Assembly (NCBI GenBank): GCA_027079895.1
Contig: JALWUZ010000303.1
Span: 1 to 6,131, forward strand
Direction of reading: 5' to 3'
Length of the DNA stretch: 6,131 nt
Origin: Anaerolineae bacterium
GTDB lineage: Bacteria; Chloroflexota; Anaerolineae; B4-G1
In this document: piece by piece, positions 1 through 5,256 of the stretch
How positions within the stretch are numbered: the first letter of the stretch is position 1
Layout: each line of letters starts with the position of its first letter
Notes under the pieces: generated by a model
What the model was told of the DNA's origin: nothing
The model's database searches: none
What the model saw: only the letters and a program-made list of their open reading frames with translations
Position numbers and translations under genes: made by a program

Positions 1-1545
1 GACGTCTGCGCTCACCTCGTTGGAGGTAGGGCCGACGTTGCCCGTGCCGTCTATGGCGAAGACTTTGTAGTAGTAAGTGTCGTCACTCAGCCCCACGTCC
101 TGGTATGAGGTGCCGGTGACGATGAAGGGGTTGGTCACGGTGTAGGGCCCGCCGCTCTGGGTGGCTCGGAGGACGTAGTAGCCGCTGATGCCGTTCCGGT
201 CGGTGGAGGCGTCCCAGGTCAGGTACACCGCCGTATCGCCGGGGGTGGCCCGCAAGTTGGCGGGCGCGGTGGGCGGGGTGGCGTCCAGTTCGGCGCGGGC
301 CGACCAGATCTGGTCGTTGTCCGCACTGTCCACGTCCCACACCAGGTAGGCGCGGGCGTAATCGCCGCTGCCGTCGGCGGCGATGGCCGGTTGCTCGTGG
401 CCGCCGTCGAAATCCTGGATGCCGGACAAGGTGGTGAAACTCTGGCCGTCGTCAATGGAGGTGGAGAGGTTGATGTTCTGGTCTCCGGTGATGTAACTCT
501 TCTCCGACATCCACACAACGGCGACGGTGCCGTTGTCGTCCACGGCCATGTCCCAGTTCCGGTGCAGGGGAGGCGGGCCTTCGGTTATGTCGGCGGCGAC
601 TTGCACCGGGTCGCTCCAGGAGGCCCCGTTGTCAGTGGAACGGCGAACGTAGATGGCCTCATCAACCTGATAGGCGGCGTAGAGGGCGCCGTCGGGAGCC
701 AGGGCCAGATGGGGATGAGCGGCTTCGACTCCGCTCGGAGAGACGGCGAAATCGGTGCCCCAGTTGGCCCCGTGGTCGGTGGAGCAATCGCCGTAGATGC
801 GCATTCCGTCGTCCCGCCCGTCCTCCCAAGCCACGCAGACGATGGCGTCACTGGCAACGATGCTCATCTGCGGCCCGTAGAAACTCCCCTCGCCGACTCC
901 GGCGCCGTCCACGTCGTTGATCGCCCGCCATCTTTCGGGCCAGTTCTCGCCGTGATCCGAAGAGCGACGCACGTAAACGTCGTAGGTATCGGAGGTGTAG
1001 GGAGCGTTGATGACCACGTAGACATAGCCGCCCGTCGGCTCGGCGGCGACTTGGGGCACGAAGGTATACCACTTGGACTCGTGGTAGCCGAGCAGCCAGG
1101 GGTCCTCGAAGGTCTGGCCGTGGTCGTCGCTGCGGGTTATGTAGACGGCGTACTCGGCCGGGTCCGGGGGGAGGTAACTGCCCCAGACAACGTACACCCA
1201 GCCGGTGGTGTCGGCGGCGATGGCGGGATACTCGATGCCATCTACGACATCTTGGCTGAGGTTGACGTTGTCGCTCCAGGTGGCCCCGCCGTCGGTGGAA
1301 CGGGCGAAGTAGATTTCGGCGGCGGAACCCAAGTAATCGTCTCGGGTGTCCTCCCACACGGCGTACAGGCGGTTGCCGTTGACGGCCACATCGGGGCGGC
1401 CGGCCTCGCCGAATTCGGTCTGATTGAAAGCGTCGTCGGTGATCTGGACGTTGTCTCCGATGATCTTGCTCCCGGCGTAGGCCGGGGCGGTCAGGACGAG
1501 AGAGATTATTGCCAGAAGCACAATCCACGCTCTTGCTCCGCGCAC
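1..1545 (-). CDS. Exported Asp-box propeller and FN3 protein, paralogue of the upstream gene (3' end outside window)
   Basis: The frame is open from the start to the left edge (515 codons). A signal peptide (RGARAW, then a hydrophobic run, cleavage after AYA) covers about residues 1-24. Six Asp-boxes start at about 83, 139, 195, 255, 303 and 363 (STDGGATW, SDDHGQTF, SSDHGENW, STDHGANW, STDNGASW, SIDDGQSF), with W-x-D-x-R strands before several (AVWEDTRDD, AWEDGRDD). A fibronectin type III domain runs from about 421 to 510, where the window nearly ends. By analogy with its paralogue, a second propeller and a YLP-type tail should follow. C237 and C254 match the paralogue's cysteine pair. No GH33 Arg motif is seen, so sialidase activity is not supported. 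The start is ambiguous: GTG at 1545 has an ideal 8-nt spacing, while the in-frame ATG at 1551 lies only 2 nt from the GGAGG core. Confidence 0.82.
   Translation of the reverse strand, partial: MRGARAWIVLLAIISLVLTAPAYAGSKIIGDNVQITDDAFNQTEFGEAGRPDVAVNGNRLYAVWEDTRDDYLGSAAEIYFARSTDGGATWSDNVNLSQDVVDGIEYPAIAADTTGWVYVVWGSYLPPDPAEYAVYITRSDDHGQTFEDPWLLGYHESKWYTFVPQVAAEPTGGYVYVVINAPYTSDTYDVYVRRSSDHGENWPERWRAINDVDGAGVGEGSFYGPQMSIVASDAIVCVAWEDGRDDGMRIYGDCSTDHGANWGTDFAVSPSGVEAAHPHLALAPDGALYAAYQVDEAIYVRRSTDNGASWSDPVQVAADITEGPPPLHRNWDMAVDDNGTVAVVWMSEKSYITGDQNINLSTSIDDGQSFTTLSGIQDFDGGHEQPAIAADGSGDYARAYLVWDVDSADNDQIWSARAELDATPPTAPANLRATPGDTAVYLTWDASTDRNGISGYYVLRATQSGGPYTVTNPFIVTGTSYQDVGLSDDTYYYKVFAIDGTGNVGPTSNEVSADV
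29..292 (-). repeat. FN3-encoding direct repeat, copy in the left paralogue
   Basis: This segment aligns without gaps to 2573-2836 at a constant offset of 2544 bases. By hand count 217 of 264 positions match (82%). The part 172-292 matches at 113 of 121 (93%), including exact runs of 36 and 37 bases. It encodes the fibronectin type III domain, from TPPTAPANLRATPGD to DGTGNVGP. Confidence 0.85.
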
Positions 1546-1559
1546 TGTCATCACCTCCC
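1546..1559 (-). promoter_or_regulatory. Extended Shine-Dalgarno with two candidate starts
   Basis: GGGAGGTGAT at 1559-1550 includes GGAGGTGAT, a full nine-base match to the anti-Shine-Dalgarno end of 16S rRNA as generally known. The GGAGG core (1558-1554) is 2 nt from the ATG at 1551 and 8 nt from the GTG at 1545. The other genes here use 6-9 nt, which favours the GTG. The ATG overlaps the ribosome-binding sequence itself. Confidence 0.6.
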
Positions 1560-1620
1560 GTTCCCAGAATTTTTTCGAGTGGCGGCGGACGGTGAATCCC
1601 CAGACCAGGCCGTGCGTCGT

Positions 1621-4098
1621 TCACCCCCTTTGTACTACAGGCAAGTACAGCCGTTGGTTCAAGGCCGATGGCCCCCCGCCGTACCAGGCCGGCTCCTCTC
1701 CGGCGATGTTCAGCGAGCGCAGGCTGGAGCCATCGGCGCGGACGACGAACAAGCGCGTGTCGGTCACGGACGGGCTGGCGTTCACATCCCGCTGGAAAAC
1801 GAGCCAGTGGCCGTCGGATGACCAGGCCGGCGCCCGCGACCAGAGGCCGTCGCCTCCGCGCGTCAACTGAGTCACATCCGAGAGGCTGCCATTGCTGCCC
1901 ACCGTCGCCTTCCAGATTTCGTACTGGCCGCTCCAATCGGCGGCGAAGGCCAGCGTGCTGCCGCTGGGGGCGAAGGCCGGGTCCTGGTAGTTAGTGTCCT
2001 GATAGATGGCGACACGGGTATGGCTGCCCAGGTCGGCCAGGCAGAGGGCCACGTGGTCGTACTGGGCGGCGGCTATGTCGGGCGCGTGATAGCCCAGGCT
2101 GGTGTAGGCCAGCCAGTCCCGCCCGGCGGAGATGGTCGGGCTTTCGGCGAACTCGTGGTTGTCCACGTAGAGGCTGCCTCCGCTCGTGCCGTAGTGGGGC
2201 TCGTAGGTGTCCCAGTACTCGTAGGGGTCGTACTGGGTGTATTCCTGCTCCTGAATCCAGGCGAAGTAGGAGGTGTTGTCGCGGGCGATGTCGAACGCGC
2301 CGTAGAGTTTGTCGTGCGAGAAGTAGGTTTGCAGGTCGCTGCCATCCGTCTTTCGGGAGACGATGGAGCCGCCGACGGTCGGGCCGGAGCGGTAGTAGAC
2401 CCGCTGGCCGTCCGGGCCGAAGAGCGGCGCCCAGCCCTGGGCCAGGACGCGCTCGTTGCCCAGCGATGGCAGGTCGCGCAGGCGGATGTCGCTGCCCGAT
2501 TCGTAGGCCAGGGTGCCGCTCAGCGGCAGGTCGGTGCCCACCGTCGCCGCCGCGCCGACCTCGCCGGAGGCCGGGCCGACGTTGCCCGTGCCGTCCACAG
2601 CGTAGACCTTGTAGTAGTAGGTCGCCCCGTCCAGCCCCACATCCCGGTAGGAGGTGCCGCTGAGGGGCAGTGGGTTCAACACAGCATAGGTCCCGCCGGA
2701 GGTGGGAGCGCGGATGACGTAGTAGCCGCTGATGCCGTTCCGGTCGGTGGAAGCGTCCCAGGCGAGGTCCACCACCGTGTCGCCGGGCGTGGCCCGCAGG
2801 TTGGCGGGCGCGGTGGGCGGGGTGGCGTCCAGTTCGACGCGGGCGGCCCAGATCTGGTTGTTGACGTTGCGGTCGTCAGTCCAGACCATCACCGCGCGGG
2901 CGTAGTCGCCGCTGCCGTAGGCGGCCACCGCCGGGCTGTACTGGGAGTAGGTGTCGTCGGCGTCCTCCACCTGGAGGGCGGTGAAAGTCTGGCCGTCGTC
3001 TATGGAGGTGGAAAGGTAGAGGTCGCTGGAACTGAACGTATCCCACACCCCCTCGGCCCACAAGACGGCGACGGTGCCGTTGCCGTCCACGGCCAGGTCC
3101 CAGCGGCCCAGTTCGTCGCCGTCGGGGATGGAGGAGACCTGCACGGGGTCGCTCCACGATGCGCCGGTGTCCGTCGAACGCCGGACGTAGACCTGACCGC
3201 TCTGCTGGTAGGCGGCGTAGAGGGCGCCGTCGGGGGCGAAGGCCAGGCGGGGGTAGGTGGCCGCGCTGCCCGAAAGGGCGAAGTTGGCTCCAAAAGTGTG
3301 CCCCCGGTCGGTAGAGCATGCCCCGTAGACGGCGTTGCTGCTCCGGCTGTCCTCCCAAGCGGCGCAGACCGTGCCGTTGCGGGCGGCGACGCTCATCTTT
3401 GGCCCCTCGGTGCCGGGGTCGCGCCCGCTCTGGGACTGGTCGTTGACCTGCACCTGCCACCAGTGGTCACCCTGGTCGGTCGAGCCCATCAGGTAGATGT
3501 TGTAGCCGCTGGTGACGTGGTCGTGGAGCAGGGCGTACAAGCCGTCGCTGATCACGTCCGTCGCCAGGGCGGGGGCGATGCTGTTGAAGACGCCGTCGTC
3601 GTCCCCGTCCCACAGCCAGCCCTCCTGGAAGGTCGCGCCGCCGTCGGTGGAGCGGGCGATGTGGACGTCGTTCTCCCGGTCCGCGCCGCCGCACACCGCC
3701 GGGTCGGACCAGGAGTAGTAGCAGTTGCCCAGGTACCAGACGATGTAGACGTTCCTCTCCGGCCCGACGGCTACCGCCGGGTCGGAAAGGCCCTGCCCCT
3801 CCCAATTGGGATTGCTGACGTGGACGTTGGTCCCCCAGGTCGCGCCGCCGTCGGTGGATTTGGCCAGGTAGATGGCATGGAAGATAGAGTTGCCGGGATC
3901 GTCCCGATTGTCCTCCCAAACGGCGTAGAACGTGGTGTTGCTGGCGGCGGCTACGTCGGCGTGCTGGGCCTCGCCGTACTGACCCAGGCCGCCGTCGGTG
4001 ACCTGGACGTTGGCCCCCAGCAGTTTGCCCCCGGCGTAGACGGGCGCGGCGGCGAACAGACAGAGCAAGAACAGCCAGCGAATCGTTTTTCGTACCAT
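1621..4098 (-). CDS. Exported double beta-propeller protein (Asp-box propeller, FN3, TolB/PD40-like propeller)
   Basis: 825 residues from the ATG at 4098. Residues 1-22 form a signal peptide (VRK, then a hydrophobic stretch, with probable cleavage after VYA). Six BNR/Asp-boxes (S-x-D-x-G-x-x-W/F) start at residues 81, 150, 206, 262, 308 and 365. Several are preceded by a W-x-D-x-R strand (AVWEDNRDD, AAWEDSR, MVWTDDR), consistent with a six-bladed sialidase-type propeller. C245 and C261 probably pair. A fibronectin type III domain covers about 424-515. Residues 530-815 look like a TolB/PD40 propeller (DPAFAPSGSTLAFAADWSG, APAWSSDGHWLVFQRD, LFVVRADGSS). The protein ends in RLYLPVVQRG. No FRIP-type motif of GH33 sialidases is visible, so a binding or structural role is as likely as hydrolysis. 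An in-frame GTG at 4134 would overlap the preceding gene and spoil the signal peptide. It is a paralogue of the next gene. Confidence 0.85.
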   Translation of the reverse strand: MVRKTIRWLFLLCLFAAAPVYAGGKLLGANVQVTDGGLGQYGEAQHADVAAASNTTFYAVWEDNRDDPGNSIFHAIYLAKSTDGGATWGTNVHVSNPNWEGQGLSDPAVAVGPERNVYIVWYLGNCYYSWSDPAVCGGADRENDVHIARSTDGGATFQEGWLWDGDDDGVFNSIAPALATDVISDGLYALLHDHVTSGYNIYLMGSTDQGDHWWQVQVNDQSQSGRDPGTEGPKMSVAARNGTVCAAWEDSRSSNAVYGACSTDRGHTFGANFALSGSAATYPRLAFAPDGALYAAYQQSGQVYVRRSTDTGASWSDPVQVSSIPDGDELGRWDLAVDGNGTVAVLWAEGVWDTFSSSDLYLSTSIDDGQTFTALQVEDADDTYSQYSPAVAAYGSGDYARAVMVWTDDRNVNNQIWAARVELDATPPTAPANLRATPGDTVVDLAWDASTDRNGISGYYVIRAPTSGGTYAVLNPLPLSGTSYRDVGLDGATYYYKVYAVDGTGNVGPASGEVGAAATVGTDLPLSGTLAYESGSDIRLRDLPSLGNERVLAQGWAPLFGPDGQRVYYRSGPTVGGSIVSRKTDGSDLQTYFSHDKLYGAFDIARDNTSYFAWIQEQEYTQYDPYEYWDTYEPHYGTSGGSLYVDNHEFAESPTISAGRDWLAYTSLGYHAPDIAAAQYDHVALCLADLGSHTRVAIYQDTNYQDPAFAPSGSTLAFAADWSGQYEIWKATVGSNGSLSDVTQLTRGGDGLWSRAPAWSSDGHWLVFQRDVNASPSVTDTRLFVVRADGSSLRSLNIAGEEPAWYGGGPSALNQRLYLPVVQRG
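1624..1653 (-). other. C-terminal LYLPVV tail of the double-propeller protein
   Basis: This stretch encodes the last ten residues, RLYLPVVQRG, directly after the second propeller and a short linker. It matches the tail of the subtilase (VYLPLVLKQ) although the two proteins share no other domain. It may be a shared surface-sorting or processing signal; that role is inferred. Confidence 0.5.
2573..2836 (-). repeat. FN3-encoding direct repeat, copy in the double-propeller gene
   Basis: This is the partner of the copy at 29-292, in the same orientation and reading frame. The 93% patch here is 2716-2836 and covers the N-terminal half of the domain (DATPPTAPANL through NGISGYYV). It belongs to the tandem gene duplication rather than to a mobile element: no terminal inverted repeats or transposase are present. 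Confidence 0.85.
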
Positions 4099-4112
4099 TG
4101 CGCTCCCCTCCT
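4099..4112 (-). promoter_or_regulatory. Ribosome binding site that fixes the start of the double-propeller gene
   Basis: AGGAGGGG at 4112-4105 lies 6 nt before the ATG at 4098 (8 nt counted from the GGAGG core). It favours this ATG over the in-frame GTG at 4134, which lies across the stop codon of the preceding gene. Confidence 0.75.
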
Positions 4113-4130
4113 GATGACTGACAGCACCGG

Positions 4131-4787
4131 TCACGCGGGCAAAGCCTGACGGAGCACCTGGAGCGTGAAACTGACGTGAACATAGTCGGCGACGATCTCG
4201 AGGTTGCCGATGGACTCATCACCGCTGATGACAGGCGGCACTTTCCAGGAGAAACACTGATTGGCCTCCGGCTTCCCCAGGTGGGCGACGGCCCACTCGT
4301 ACTCGCGCCGACGGGCCAGAAAATCCCCCACGTGGTCAATGTTTTCGAGAAAGCGGGACATCGCCAGCGGCCAGCCAATCGGGAAAACCTCGATACGGGC
4401 CTCCTCGACCCACAGGACGACTACCCGGTCGGCGGCGAGTTCGGCCTTCTCGTTTATGGGGACACCGAGGAGGTCGCCGAAGGCGTTGATGCAGAAGTAG
4501 AAGACCGCGTCGGCGTATGGAGGGGCGTACTCCTGCCAATCGCCGGGTGCGTTCCAGTCGAGCAAGCCGAGCGTTCCACTGCCCTCCTCGCCCCAGAGGG
4601 GAATGATGCGGAACGCGCCATCGTAGAAAGTGCCGCCGTTGGCGCAGGCGTAGAGTCCCGCCAGGAAACGCGCCAGTTCGGGGCCGAAGCCAGCCCCGGT
4701 AATCGCGGCCCGGACATCGGCCGGGGCGCAGGCGGCGACAGGATGATCCAGTCCGGCGAGAATCAGGTCAACAGGCCATTCGTTCAT
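4131..4787 (-). CDS. SUKH (SMI1/KNR4)- or Tdi1-like immunity protein, cytoplasmic
   Basis: This 218-residue protein has no signal peptide. An N-terminal helical part (residues 20-48) runs into ANGGTFYDGAFRIIPLWGE (49-67), resembling the helix plus N-G-G turn of SUKH proteins. FYFCINAFGDLLGVPI (96-111) resembles their conserved A/D-FG-D strand pair. A strand-helix unit follows (VVVLWVEEARIEVFPIGWP, 122-140, then SRFLENI). The tail WKVPPVISGDESIGNLEIV (181-199) followed by HVSFTLQ recalls the C-terminus of DUF1851/Tdi1-type and some SMI1/KNR4 proteins (P-GG-D---NLE---H---Q). Many such proteins neutralise toxins of polymorphic or type VI systems. The exact family is uncertain. The ATG at 4787 has overlapping GGAGG cores with 6- and 9-nt spacers. 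The gene follows the Imm51-like gene by 66 nt and precedes the propeller gene by 32 nt. It has higher GC than the Imm51-like gene. Confidence 0.5.
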   Translation of the reverse strand: MNEWPVDLILAGLDHPVAACAPADVRAAITGAGFGPELARFLAGLYACANGGTFYDGAFRIIPLWGEEGSGTLGLLDWNAPGDWQEYAPPYADAVFYFCINAFGDLLGVPINEKAELAADRVVVLWVEEARIEVFPIGWPLAMSRFLENIDHVGDFLARRREYEWAVAHLGKPEANQCFSWKVPPVISGDESIGNLEIVADYVHVSFTLQVLRQALPA

Positions 4788-4853
4788 CTAGAACCTCCTC
4801 CCGTCGGTACATTCGTCGTCCGTCCACGCGGCGATGAACGGAGGTATTTCAGA
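4788..4853 (-). promoter_or_regulatory. Possible hairpin leader covering the ribosome binding site of the SUKH-like gene
   Basis: In the minus-strand RNA, bases 4838-4829 (UUCAUCGCCG) can pair with 4822-4812 (CGGACGACGAA) around a six-base loop, with one A-C mismatch and one bulged A. Outside this, ACCUCC at 4845-4840 is exactly complementary to GGAGGU at 4798-4793, which is the Shine-Dalgarno of the gene starting at 4787. No U-tract follows, so it is not an intrinsic terminator. Control of translation is an inference from base pairing done by eye. Confidence 0.3.
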
Positions 4854-5222
4854 TCAGTCCCATTCGATCGCCTCGTAATTGTCGGCTATGAACCTCAACA
4901 GCGAGTCCTCATTGGCTACCATCGCCCTGATGTAGGCTTCAAAACGCTTCATCTTTTCCAGATTCTCCGGGCTGTAGTCCGTATAGGCCGTGAACATCCC
5001 CGCCTCTGAGTCCGTGCGAATCCCTTTCATCAGGTCGGGTTCCACCGCCCTAATGTAGTACGTAATCAGAGCCTCCCAGTTATACCCGTTCATGTATGCC
5101 CTGTCGAATCGCTCATTGAGCCGTTCGCCGAGTTCCAGGATGTCACGGTGCCCGCAGTCAACGTGAACTGAGATCGAGTTGTGCTCTGGCATCTCGATGA
5201 GCCTGATACTGTTGTCAAACAT
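4854..5222 (-). CDS. Imm51-like immunity protein, cytoplasmic
   Basis: This 122-residue protein has no signal peptide or membrane segment. The core at about residues 45-82 (NGYNWEALITYYIRAVEPDL, then DSEAGMFTAYTD) fits the Imm51 family pattern as I recall it: NGY-W-A-L, a helix, then D-EAGMF-AY. The N-terminal part is a predicted strand-helix unit (SISVHVDCGH, LGERLNERFD), and residues 88-119 look helical. Imm51 proteins are antitoxins for polymorphic toxins and bind the toxin in the cytoplasm; the partner here is unknown. The ATG at 5222 has AGGAGG with an 8-nt spacer. The gene starts 34 nt after the subtilase stop, so it is probably co-transcribed. By hand count, GC is about 53% over 4861-5220, clearly below its neighbours, which suggests recent acquisition. 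The family call is from memory of the motif, without a profile search. Confidence 0.65.
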   Translation of the reverse strand: MFDNSIRLIEMPEHNSISVHVDCGHRDILELGERLNERFDRAYMNGYNWEALITYYIRAVEPDLMKGIRTDSEAGMFTAYTDYSPENLEKMKRFEAYIRAMVANEDSLLRFIADNYEAIEWD

Positions 5223-5256
5223 GTCCTATTCCTCCTGTGGTACAGCGATTCGGGCG

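Noticed and set aside
391..1821. Plus-strand open frame (476 codons) opposite the left paralogue
   Set aside because: It has the same low-complexity Val/Gly character and runs across the boundary of two real minus-strand genes.
848..1936. Minus-strand open frame in a second frame across the two propeller genes
   Set aside because: It is Arg-rich throughout, as expected of an out-of-frame reading of GC-rich DNA, and spans the junction of two better-supported genes.
1621..4098. Calling the propeller proteins sialidases
   Set aside because: Asp-boxes alone do not show sialidase activity. The FRIP-type Arg motif and an evident catalytic set of GH33 enzymes are not visible in either protein.
4099..4134. 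Upstream GTG at 4134 as the start of the double-propeller gene
   Set aside because: It would overlap the stop of the preceding gene, put twelve residues before the signal peptide, and ignore the well-placed AGGAGGGG before the ATG at 4098.
2020..4149. Very long plus-strand open frame (709 codons) opposite the double-propeller gene
   Set aside because: Its translation is a Val/Gly/Ala-rich monotone without domains. It has no convincing ribosome binding site and mirrors the GC-rich third positions of the minus-strand gene. The minus-strand reading has a signal peptide, Asp-boxes and FN3.
4812..4838. Spacer hairpin as an intrinsic terminator
   Set aside because: No U-tract follows the stem on the minus strand, and the next gene has its own strong ribosome binding site close by, so read-through is more likely.
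4176..5009. Plus-strand open frame (277 codons) opposite the two immunity-like genes
   Set aside because: It crosses the intergenic gap and parts of both genes, has no recognisable domain, and is explained as an antisense shadow.
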